From assembly GCA_951394045.1 (NCBI GenBank), contig OX595985.1, positions 496,001 through 560,000 on the forward strand: a DNA stretch of 64,000 nucleotides, written 5' to 3'. Below the pieces are notes generated by a model. That model saw only the letters and a list, made by a program, of their open reading frames with translations, ran no database searches and was not told where the DNA came from. Positions 55,171 to 64,000 of this stretch are shown here, piece by piece (the first letter of the stretch is position 1; the number at the start of each line of letters is the position of its first letter). The position numbers and the translations under genes were made by a program. Origin of the DNA: Nitzschia sp. DOCU1. Taxonomy: Eukaryota > Bacillariophyta > Bacillariophyceae > Bacillariales > Bacillariaceae.

Positions 55171-56396
55171 AGGGAACTATGTATGCAGACCTATTGGCTC
55201 GAGTTCAGGATTCAGGCTCGATCGAAAGAATTTTCCCAGCAGTTCACGATGTCATCCCGTCGGGAAACGGACAGTCGAGACGACGATTCCTTGGATGAAT
55301 ATTCATCGAAGGATTCCCCAAGGATAGTAATCTCAAGGAAGATCGATTGGTCAGCTGGAATGTTGAGATTTTGACCCGCCTGATACTAAAGATCGTGGCC
55401 ATGCAAAAGTCCCCAACCCGACTACCTTGACAAAAGTGATTATTGGAGATGTCGAGGCACAATTGCAATGCCATTGGATGAAGTTAAGGAGATTATCAAG
55501 TTGACCAACAAGACGTCCAAATTCAAGCGCAATCCGAGCGAAATACAACCGCAGCCGTTGCGTCGAATCAGGAACCGGCATCTTGGAAACTTTCTTTTTG
55601 ACCTTTGAAAAGATGACGGGTCAAGTTTCGACTCTGTGGGGTGTGGATGGAAATTGTAATTCCGTCTTGACGGGTCCCTGCTGGAAAGTTCCCTTTACCG
55701 ACGTGCGACTATCGGCAGTGGGATTTCTAGCATAGTGTCTCGCCTACGACGATAATTTCGCATTGTGCAAAGAATCGAGTGGCATTGATGGCATCACGAC
55801 GGGTATGGCGACTTTTTTCAAATGAATTGATGACTATATTGTTCGGAGTGTTACATACGGCATATCCGTACTGTATCTTTGCGGCGTCTATTGGATCCAT
55901 TTGGACTCGTCTGTGGATCGACTCCGCACCTGTAGTGGTAGCCGACGAAACGCTCTATTAGTTGGCAAAGGATGCGTGCACATCGGCAGGACTCGTTGCA
56001 GACGCGACGAGTGGATTCAATTCCACTATTCAATCGGCGAATGCTTATTGCAATTTGACAGCCATCATCGGCGCAGGTGGATCGACCAATCTGGCAAGCA
56101 ATGTTGGAAGGCAACGACAAAGGCAGCAGCCATCTTCTTCATTGTCCATATTAATACTGATGCATGTGCGACTGAAAAGTCTAAAACACATGGACAACGA
56201 GTTGATTTGGCTCTACGAAGATAATGATGCCGTTTGTCCACTTCATTCTACGTGTGAGAGGGACGTGTCGGTGGTCATGACAGTTCCCAAACTCGAAGAA
56301 CCCTTTCGTCGGGGAACAATCGCCTTTCCGAAATCCATTCCCTTTCATGTTCGGATCTTTTTGAAAGAAGCCATCAACAAGTTTTCTTTTTGAAAA
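55171..56396 (+). pseudogene. Fragments of a decayed coding sequence
   Basis: Protein-like plus-strand pieces occur in successive, different frames. One reads WNVEILTRLILKIVAMQKSP (55356-55415) and another PLDEVKEIIKL (around 55470-55500); both recall a segment upstream of the phosphodiesterase domain in large diatom cyclase/phosphodiesterase proteins. A third, 55574-55735, reads GQVSTLWGVDGNCNSVL and CWKVPFTDVRLSAVGFLA before a stop. A fourth is open from 55962 to 56393 and includes YEDNDAVCPLHSTCERD and FPKSIPFHVRIFLKEAINKF. Stops and frame changes separate them and no splice sites join them cleanly. The parent identity is a weak inference from memory; decay is better supported. Confidence 0.4.
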
Positions 56397-56517
56397 CGCT
56401 CGTGCCCAAACTACAGAACTATGATTGAATACTTTTCAAAGATAATGATGTTTTGCAATCGCTCCGAGAATGCCATTGGAAAGCAAGCTTTGAGACTTCC
56501 CTCCGCACGCAGGGTAG

Positions 56518-58808
56518 GATCAAGAAAGAATTCTCAACGTTTTTCCAGGGGAGTCGCCCAATGACAAGGCCAAACGTGTTTTGAGAGCGTTTCTGTCGAC
56601 ACCTGCCAGTCAATGCAATGCAGCTAATGTTGTCGGAGCCCTGACATTCAGCGCCAAGGCCTTGGGAGCGAGACGAATCGAACCTGATGAAGAGCTTAGG
56701 GCAATGCTCTTTGACACGCTTGAAACGTTGAACAAAATTGTAAAAGAGGGGCTCCTGTCTACACGCCAACTGTGCAATGCTTGTTGGGCCATTGCCAAGC
56801 ACTACGACCGAGATGAATTGTTGCTTCCTCCTGTGCCGGAGGGGACCAGCTTGTCGCCGGAACCTTTTGTTGGCAAGGCGGAGCGCTGGGATATTTTTGA
56901 CGAAGGCTGCAAATTGCAAGAGAGGCAACAACGCGTAGACGAGACTGTCGACGAGATAGCGCAGCTACTTACTCTTGTTCTCCAGGAATGCGAAGAGACC
57001 TCGAAGCAAGATCCGCCTCCCTTACAGGCAAAGATTGGAGAAATTTGCATGGCTTCCTGGGCGTATGGAAAGCTCAGACCTCGAAGTACCCCACCTGGAT
57101 GGCAGATCCCGCCACAGCTTGGTAGACTCCCGACAACAAAGAATACAGCTGAAAAAGTAGCACGCACTACAAATTTGATTACATTTGAGCAATGGGGATT
57201 CTTCGGAGACAACAAGAAGGCGAGTGATGAGTTGGAGAGCCATCCATCGGCCAAGATAACAGCTGGGCTGTTCGACGCTATCGCCGCATCGCTTTGTCGA
57301 AGTCCGGAAGCCGTGGGTATACAGACTACTAAGGATGATAGCTTCGGTGAGGATGAAGATTTTCCGAATTGTTTACAACATTGCTCCTGGAGCGAGATTG
57401 CTAATGTCGGGTGGTCGTTTGCATCTCATGGACGATGCATGAGTAGGGAATCCCAGATGCTATTGACTGGCTTGGCGCGGGAGGCTCGTCACCGCTTGAT
57501 GGCCGGTGGGAAGGCAACAAACGACCTTTTGGTCCGCGATATTGCACAGTTGCTGTGGGCCTTGGGGACGCTCCAAGCTGACAACTTCCGACTGGCTGAC
57601 GATCTTGTTGACTTGGTTGCAGCGCTCTCTGAGTACCTCCGGCTCGGAGAAAGAAGCCCTTCCTTCGGACGTGGACGACCCTTGGCACGCTGGAGCTGTG
57701 CAGATCTGGTTCAGGTGGCGCTGTCGCTTGCCCACGCCCGAATAGATGAACTGCCTCTTTTGCGAGCAATATATGAGGAAAGTCACTATCGTCTCTTGGA
57801 GGGAATTCACGAGGATTTGAATGAACCCAATGGACGACAGCGTTTCCGTCCTTGGGAAGTGAGTATTTTGCTCTGGGGTCAGGCTCGTCTTTATCTCAAG
57901 GAAGAACAAGGTCATGTATTTGAGGAATTTGCAGCGGATGCCCCTCGCTTCTTCCTGTCATCGCTGTCCAAAGAACGACGCAGCCTTTTGGAAGCCGGTA
58001 TTAGTGCCCAGGAACAAGCAAATATCGTGTGGTCTCTTACTGTTCTCGGGGAACATCAATCCAAGCATGCCGTTGCGCTTATCCGTGAAATCTTCAAAGA
58101 AGCAGCTGCTGCGTCTGACGACCAACAGACTATACAGCTTGAACACGCCCACCAGCTATGGCAAGCTTTCTTCTTGCTACAAGATGAGAGTCCAGAGGCG
58201 GTCGCAGACGTCCCGATTTGGTTCGCCGATTATCTCCGAGACAGATGGACGCTTGAGAAGTCTCGGGCGAAGCTTAGCAGCGCCCGACACAAGTCGTTGA
58301 GCCAAACTTTGAGTCTCATGGGCGTTCGCCACTTCAACGAGCACGAGGAAGACATCGATGTTGCGATTGTTCTGAAAGGAGATGCGAGTTGGACTCATGA
58401 GACAGACCCAAGTGGAAGCGCGTCAAGCCAAGTATCGGTTGCTGTAGAATTCGATGGCCCCAACCATTTCACAAGAGAGAGACCAGGAGCCGACAGATCA
58501 ACATTACCACGGGCACTCGGTCATACCGTGTTGAAATACAGACTTCTGAAGAAAAAAGGCTGGAGTGTAGTACGGGTGCCATACTTTGAATTTGATAAAA
58601 TTCCTTTCTGGGCCAGCATGGTGCGTAGCGAGAGACTTTCAAACTTGGAGATAAAACATCAGGTGTCCTAACACAGCGTCGGTCGATTCAGGAGCGGCAA
58701 CGTTATCTGCAGCGGAAGCTGAAGACCCATGCAAATATCAAATTTAGCGAAGTCGACGTTAGTGAGTATAAGGCACTGCAACCGAATCGCAAGTCAAGAT
58801 TCGACTAA
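56518..58808 (+). CDS. RAP-domain organellar RNA-binding protein, frameshifted near the C-terminus
   Basis: The frame is open from 56518 and uninterrupted to TAA at 58669-58671, giving about 717 residues. The body is made of helical repeats (for example ANVVGALTFSAKAL, CNACWAIAKHYDR, ICMASWAYGKL, IANVGWSFASHG, IAQLLWALGTLQ) like OPR/FASTK-type repeats. A RAP domain ends it: VAVEFDGPNHF, GHTVLKYRLLKKKGWSVVRVPYFEF. Such proteins mature or stabilise plastid or mitochondrial RNAs. After KHQ a doubled GT (58663-58666) shifts the frame; the original frame continues for more than 40 codons rich in charged residues, ending NRKSRFD and TAA at 58806-58808. No ATG precedes the first conserved residues in frame; a TAG just before 56518 could be a splice acceptor, so a 5' exon is missing or lost. 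Confidence 0.75.
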
Positions 58809-59716
58809 GTACATTGTTCATGCGAGAGCCGCAATCATCTACTACTACGGTCTTGCAATTGGGCACCCAACTTTTATTCAAAAGGAGGCACGCTATACGA
58901 CCTTCGCATCGGCCTTCTAATGATTATCGAATCCTTGGGCCTTTGCCCTGAGACTTCCCGCTAGGAATATGCTACGGAAATCCATTGAAACGCAACTGGG
59001 ACAATCAATTTATCGATTATTTCCTACATAACTCGATAATCGCTAAGCCTACGATGGAAAAATATCCTATTTCTCTGATGGCGGCAAGTCTCCGGCTGCC
59101 TTCGTCTGTCTCTTTCTACGATTATTATTTTGTCCTGCAAGATCTTACAATGACGAGTCAAAAGTGCGCACGGAATCCTTAACTTCAACGCCGGGGGACG
59201 TTCGAATCTGGAAACACAGAAACATTGGGATTTTTCTAAAATATAGGCCCCTTCGATTGAATAGTGATCTAGGATTAGCTATGCTTGATTCTTAATTCAT
59301 AGAACCTTTAGCTTCACCTGTTGGAATGGCAACGAATGACTAGCCTAAGTTCGATATGGATGGGGTAGGCCACAGCTGCTCCGCCCGGTAGAGACAACAA
59401 TCCACTTCACTCGACGGCGTACAACCGATTCCAATCCTCCACGCACCAGCACAGGTTACACTTAACTCTCCGCGACGAGACACGTACGCGAGTGGAGGAC
59501 GTTTTAAAACCGGAACCACAAACCGGTTGCGTTGATCAGGCTGTTGGTGTGCGGGAGAATTGGAATCGGGGGTCGAGATCAGGACCAGGATCGTTGCTCT
59601 GGAAAAAGTTGGTTTCAGACGCCTGCAAAAGGAAGAAAGAACGGGGTAAGTAGCACCGGGGGAGAAGAAATATGAAAGTATGATCAAACGGAATGCCTGC
59701 AAAACAAAGAGAGGAC
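58809..59716. other. Convergent intergenic region
   Basis: About 0.9 kb without a recognised gene between two convergent genes. Confidence 0.5.
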
Positions 59717-60826
59717 TCAGCGGTCCAATGGAACAAACGTCGCTTGGAACACTCGGGCCGAACGGCGGCGCCCTCCAATCACAGTCGAGCCCAAAGCTTT
59801 CTGGGCTCGCTGTAATTCTGCGACCAATCGTTGTTCTTGGGTACGTGCTTCGGCCAAGGCGGCAAGTCGAGGAGATCGTCGTGGTGATGGAACCGTAATA
59901 TCTTGAGCCAAATCAGGAATAGTGCTTGGTGTGGGAATGACTTGTTCCACTTCCTCGTCATCGTGGAAATCCAAAACTACCACCATTTGGGTTCCGTCGT
60001 CATCGTCGTCATCGTCATCGTCATCGATGGATTCACCATAGAGAATGCTTCCATCCCATTCCAATTCAGAGTCGATGGAGTAGCATAGGGAATTGTTGTC
60101 ATTGTCATCGTTTTCATTTTCAATTTCAATAGACCCATCATCTTCGTTGACCTCATGCAAAACGAGAGCTTCCTTTCTCAATCGCTCCAATCGCTCGTAA
60201 CGCATGATTTCGTCGTAGACCGACGTACCACTGTAGGTATCGTCATCATCCTCGTCGCCCATAGGAATCAAATAATCATAGAATGTCTCTTGGTACTTTT
60301 CCATGTCTTGGCGCCATTCGGGAATTGCATAAAATTGGCCGTCAATCTCGTCGGGGACGCCGACACAAGCGACAATCAATCCGCACCCGATAACGAGGAC
60401 AGAGACGCCCAAAGATGAACGAGCAAAGAAGCCAGTAACAAGAATACAAGGAACAAACTCCCAAAGCAAGGCAAATCCCACGGCGATTCCACGGCAGATA
60501 CCACGGCAGATGCACTTGACAACAGAGATAGCATTCACGGCTGATTGCAGCGGCACGAACAGCATGACGGCCAAGCCAGCAAGAATCACAATCGTCTCAT
60601 AGACGAAAAACAAGAGGAGGATAGGGATGTCAATCATGGTAGAAGTAGAAATAGTTGAATCGCTTTGCAAAACAGTCTCCTTTGAGAAGTTGTGAGCGCG
60701 GTGAGCGACGAAAAAGTGAAGCAGTTTCTGCGTTTTTTGGATCGGTTTGCCCCCGGAGTAGAGCACGATGCAGCATCGTGGAGGACTCCGACGTTTTGAC
60801 CATCGCCAATGGCTTCCAATATCCAT
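59717..60826 (-). CDS. Membrane protein with acidic cytosolic region
   Basis: The family is not recognised. The frame gives 369 residues from the ATG at 60824-60826, or 306 from the ATG at 60635-60637, which lies in a good start context (ACCATGA) just before the first helix and may be the true start. Two or three hydrophobic helices follow: IPILLLFFVYETIVILAGLAV, GIAVGFALLWEFVPCILVTG and SLGVSVLVIGCGLIVACVGV. The rest is hydrophilic and strongly acidic, with an aspartate run encoded by a GTC/ATC repeat (about 59995-60030). The tail has SPRRSPRLAALAEA and a helical RLVAELQRAQKAL segment. No catalytic motif is visible. Confidence 0.6.
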   Translation of the reverse strand: MDIGSHWRWSKRRSPPRCCIVLYSGGKPIQKTQKLLHFFVAHRAHNFSKETVLQSDSTISTSTMIDIPILLLFFVYETIVILAGLAVMLFVPLQSAVNAISVVKCICRGICRGIAVGFALLWEFVPCILVTGFFARSSLGVSVLVIGCGLIVACVGVPDEIDGQFYAIPEWRQDMEKYQETFYDYLIPMGDEDDDDTYSGTSVYDEIMRYERLERLRKEALVLHEVNEDDGSIEIENENDDNDNNSLCYSIDSELEWDGSILYGESIDDDDDDDDDDGTQMVVVLDFHDDEEVEQVIPTPSTIPDLAQDITVPSPRRSPRLAALAEARTQEQRLVAELQRAQKALGSTVIGGRRRSARVFQATFVPLDR

Positions 60827-61927
60827 GCTAGCATTCAATCTTGTTTATTGTTGTTTATCCTCTAAAAACATGTTGATCGTTCGATTGTTAGTTTGCCTTG
60901 CATTTCAAATTGGATTTGGCGAAAAGACGCGAGATGAGGTGCACTGATGCGGAAAGATTTCGGAGCGGACTTTCTACGGTAAAACTCGTGGATTTCGGCC
61001 AGTACATGTTTAGTGGAGGACCTTCTCGGAAATGACTGACTCGATGGACTACGGGTTGACTGCATGGACTCAAGAACTGGCACAGCAACAGGCGTCCTGC
61101 CACTATTGACCGCCGCAGTAGTTAAGTTGTACCACTACTTTCTACTCATGAAGTGTCTTTTTCGGTGGTACGAACTATGGAATATTGATTTCTACTATAA
61201 ACACTTAGCTGCAGCTTTAACACGCTGCGACCCGGATCATTTCCTCATACATGGCACCACCATTAATGGGGCACGTCGGGTCCTTTCTGACCGAATCCAC
61301 GGTGGCGGATCTACGCAGCCGTTGAAGCAGGCCAAATCGATGGAACTTTCCAATACGGTAGCGTGGGTACTTTCCTGCAAGAAGTAAGGGATGAAACTAG
61401 CAACCCGGCAATATAGCTAGTACGAGCGACTCAATACGAGTACTAGTGGCGGCTGTGTTCTTGCTATTACTTGTCAAGCTATCAGAGCGCCTTCAGCGCG
61501 GGGCAAGGGATCAAAGTTACAGGTACTTCCGTAGAACAGTCGAGTTGAGCAGTCGACTGCCAATGCAATCACACAATATCGAAATACTCCCACGCGACAC
61601 CTCTTTAAATCGTGAAGCCAGATTTTCCACGTTATATATATCAGGCAGAAACGGTGCGAGAGCCGATGGACGGAACCAAGAGGTCACTGGCAGTACGTGG
61701 GTTCTGATGTTCGGCCACGTGACAAGCAACATGTGGACTGTTTATAATTCAAAGCCTTGGTCTTGAAAATGATACTTGTGCCGACCAACGACAGAAGAGT
61801 CGGTGGGAGACGTGCATGGGGGAAAACGCAAACCAATGTCAAGAGATGGTACTTGAGACCATGGCGCAGGCATTTTGTCGGCCACGAGTAAACATCGACA
61901 CTTCTATTCCAAATCGCTATAAACTCG
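60827..61927. other. Intergenic region
   Basis: About 1.1 kb with only short frames; no gene recognised. Confidence 0.45.
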
Positions 61928-62380
61928 ATGAATCGTCAAGGAGAGATTTGCATAGTTACAGCCATGGCAATCTTGGTCTTGATTTGTGTCACTGCTATTT
62001 CGATCTCGGTCTTCAGAGGATTTTTCTCGAACTATTCCAAAGCAAGAGAGGCAACCGAGATCATGGCGTCCTCGGCTGTGTTGTTTCATTGCGCATCGAT
62101 CATGAGGATACTTTCATATCCTCAGGCATCGATTTCCTCTCTGGCGATCTATGCGTGCGTCGCCTGTGGTTGTCTGATGACCATGAAGCTTGCGTCTTTC
62201 GAGGGTGAAACAGACGAGGCAAGTTCAGTCTGTACGATCTGCCTTGATGCCGTGGAACTCTCTGGCAAAGAGGCAAAAGTTGTTCCTTGTGGCCACGTTT
62301 ACCATAGCCAATGCCTTTTGATGTGGAGCGCATACCAGAATAGATGCCCTCTGTGCAAAGCTGACATAGCCAAGGCATAA
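61928..62380 (+). CDS. Small membrane RING-H2 protein, not of the array family
   Basis: The 150-residue protein has two or three hydrophobic helices (ICIVTAMAILVLICVTAISI, SSAVLFHCASIMRIL, ISSLAIYACVACGCLMTM). It ends in a compact RING-H2: CTICLDAVELSG, then VVPCGHVYHSQC and RCPLC. It lacks the ICWS signature and the intron pattern of the 42-51 kb array, so it is a separate RING lineage. Predicted to be a membrane-bound ubiquitin ligase, perhaps in the ER. It is intronless. The ATG at 61928 is the first that keeps the first helix intact. Confidence 0.75.
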   Translation: MNRQGEICIVTAMAILVLICVTAISISVFRGFFSNYSKAREATEIMASSAVLFHCASIMRILSYPQASISSLAIYACVACGCLMTMKLASFEGETDEASSVCTICLDAVELSGKEAKVVPCGHVYHSQCLLMWSAYQNRCPLCKADIAKA

Positions 62381-62476
62381 TCTCACGGGCCAAATTAAAT
62401 CTCGGTACGACATCACTCATCTACCACGAGTTCGGTATTCTTTATCTCGCTGCCGCCCCTATAGAACGGCGTCTCC

Positions 62477-63321
62477 CTAGGTATGGATTTGTTGTTTCGC
62501 CTGTTGCATGAAGCGCTGAGCATCAATATCATTCTGAGGGTTTTTCGGCTCTTCATTTTGATATGCTTGGAAGACAAAATACTTGCTTTCTTCGCTGGGA
62601 AGAAACTGCTTCTCGGATGTTTCATCGTATGCGTTCATCATTCGTTGGTATAACTTCTCTGCCCTCATACCACTCCCGGGTTGGACCATACCGTCAGCAA
62701 TCTCACCCTACGAGCAACGTTTAAATCAGGATTCAAACAAACTAGATCAGCACGGGGACGTCTTTGGTAGAGCAGTCAAAGAGTTTGTAGCGACAAATAT
62801 GATGGTACAGCGGAAGAATCTGAAAATTTCCAGACGAGAGTCTCAAGCTTGTCAAGAACAGAATCGTCGCTGCGACCTTCTTCGTAGACCTTCCGAATGA
62901 CCCCTTCCAAAAATTGGGAGGCGACTTTATGAGATAAACCAGAGACATCGTCCAATAAGAGATCCATGATATCCGAGACTTGTGCAATTGCTTGTAGATG
63001 TGACATCTGCAGGTTGCTTCTTCGCTCCTGGCGATTCAAAGGCGGACATGGACCTTGCATTGCGCCGCCTGGGGGACCAATCGAAGGGGAAGGGAGACTC
63101 ATTTTGAACCAAGTAGAATTTACTTCTGGCAAGTACAAAGTACCATTCTTTGCAATAGAATGAAAGTGCGTCGGCCGGTTCCATGAGAAACGAGTCAATG
63201 TCGACACTACCTGAATTGACCTTGGCACAAAGCCGTCGTTGCACCCAATCCATTGCAATACAATCAGAATCAGAAGCCCAATCGAACGTCTCAACGACGC
63301 TTTTGTTGCTCCTAGAAGCAT
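62477..63321 (-). CDS. Predicted plastid-targeted protein of unknown function
   Basis: Two exons, 63321-62809 and 62707-62477, with a 101-base intron (donor GTACCA, acceptor CGTAG) give 247 residues. The N-terminus has a hydrophobic signal (13-25) and then NDG|FVPRS at 28-34, a diatom plastid-import context. The body is helical, with LQAIAQVSDIMDLLLDDVSG, VASQFLEGVIRKVYEEG and, in exon 2, EIADGMVQPGSGMRAEKLY. A Gln/Asn-rich tail ends it. I do not recognise the family. The donor is not the strongest type; GTCTGG, 24 bases earlier on the coding strand, is an in-phase alternative, so residues near the junction are uncertain. Confidence 0.6.
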
Positions 63322-63768
63322 GGCATCAAAACTGGATCCCGTTATTCAAGCCAATTGGATTTTTCGCCAATATCATCTTTGTCACGGTTTTTGCGAAGTT
63401 GAAATGACGATCCCTCCAAGGATCGCGAGAAAGCTTTTGACCAAAGCAATCCTCATAGGTTATGCTTCTACCCATACATATAGCTATGACTCCGTTTAGC
63501 CACCCACACGACGCACGACGGACGGGACGCTATTTCCTCTGACTACTTCGACCAAAGTGGGATTGTTGACGTCATTTGAATCGAGATATATGCCCAGGCT
63601 GCGTCATTTTTGTTCCTTCGTGATCGTATTGAACCGCCATGAACTTTTTCCATTTCCTGCACGGCGCTTCACCAAATTGCAAACTTTTAGTATTATCGGG
63701 TTCAGAACTCCTCACAAAACCTTCCAAGAAGCATATTTTCCCTTTACCAAACAGGAAAGATCACAAAG
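63322..63768. other. Divergent intergenic region
   Basis: No gene recognised. It contains the upstream regions of the plastid-targeted gene (minus) and the His/Lys-rich gene (plus). Confidence 0.5.
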
Positions 63769-64000
63769 ATGTCGACCAGCGAAGGTTACAGCGGCAACAC
63801 CGATGTCGACCTCGGAGGTGGGTTTGCCACCACCACGAAGAAGCACGTTCTTAACAAGCACCATCAGCACAAGCACACTGCCGGCGAAGACCACAACGAC
63901 ATCGCCGATGTCGAAGTTGGAGGCGATGCCGCCACCAAGAAGAAGAAAAGTAAGCATGATCACAAGCACTCGGTCAGTGAAGACCACCACAACGAGAACA
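63769..64000 (+). CDS. His/Lys/Asp-rich repeat protein, N-terminal part, cut by the right edge
   Basis: An ATG at 63769 opens a frame of 77 codons that reaches the window end without a stop. The protein is hydrophilic, rich in His, Lys, Asp, Gly and Thr. It shows an imperfect repeat of roughly 36 residues: TDVDLGGGFATTTKKH, a His/Lys stretch and AGEDH, then ADVEVGGDAATKKKK, a His/Lys stretch and VSEDH. Codon use alternates strongly for C-ending codons, typical of a highly expressed gene. No signal peptide is present. I do not recognise the family; metal or polyanion binding is a guess from composition. Confidence 0.6.
   Translation, partial: MSTSEGYSGNTDVDLGGGFATTTKKHVLNKHHQHKHTAGEDHNDIADVEVGGDAATKKKKSKHDHKHSVSEDHHNEN

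Noticed and set aside
58663..58676. A 14-base GT...AG intron in the RAP gene
   Set aside because: It is far below the minimum size that can be spliced; a two-base slip explains the frame change better.
1..64000. tRNA, rRNA and CRISPR features
   Set aside because: I looked for cloverleaf-type signals, rRNA segments and regularly spaced repeats and saw none I could support; a tRNAscan or Infernal run would be decisive.

Overview
The window is nuclear DNA from a photosynthetic stramenopile, most likely a pennate diatom; I cannot name the species. The evidence is short GT-AG introns (56-153 bases), several proteins with diatom-type bipartite plastid presequences (signal peptide, then an aromatic residue just after the cleavage point, such as VHA|FQ, AVA|FS or VKA|WS), a Copia element of the diatom CoDi style, a KRE6/SKN1-type GH16 protein of the kind linked to chrysolaminarin, and many serine- and aspartate-rich low-complexity tracts. 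No organellar or bacterial gene order is present.

Layout. The left edge (1-676) is the start of a retroelement gag gene. Then come a UDP-glucuronate 4-epimerase (minus), a plastid-targeted TilS (plus), a broken leucine-rich-repeat gene (minus) and a TruA pseudouridine synthase pseudogene (plus). A TBC1D20-like Rab-GAP (minus) and an aminoacylase-1 (plus) are divergent neighbours whose shared upstream region has been split by a 6.26-kb Copia element with 311-base LTRs differing at one base. From 18.7 to 32.6 kb there are a VWA protein, a small thylakoid-lumen protein, three-exon DDB1, a PsbP-domain lumen protein, a hotdog thioesterase, a DUF1275 membrane protein with C-terminal EF-hands, and a GST-fold protein. 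A gene-poor stretch (32.7-38.3 kb) contains one TPR-like gene. It is followed by GH16/SKN1-like and prenyltransferase alpha subunit genes.

The most distinctive region is 42.2-51.2 kb. Five same-strand genes each encode a short N-terminus, one membrane helix and a RING-H2 domain. They share a phase-2 intron inside the membrane helix, so they form a tandem family of membrane E3-ligase candidates. Copies A and B share a 299-base identical coding tract, which suggests recent gene conversion. Next to the array is a two-exon gene for a domesticated pogo/jerky-type transposase that carries an extra N-terminal cysteine-rich module and lacks the first catalytic aspartate.

The right part holds coding fragments of a decayed gene, an organellar RAP-domain RNA-binding protein with a late frameshift, an acidic membrane protein, a second kind of membrane RING protein, a probable plastid protein of unknown function, and the start of a histidine/lysine-rich repeat protein cut by the right edge.

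The genes do not form one pathway. Several serve the plastid (TilS, PsbP-like, the small lumen protein, the 62.5-63.3 kb protein and possibly RAP), and several concern ubiquitin (DDB1 and six RING proteins). Exon boundaries were inferred by eye from GT-AG sites, reading frame and family alignment recalled from knowledge. Single-base frameshifts recur in otherwise good genes, so some breaks may be assembly errors.
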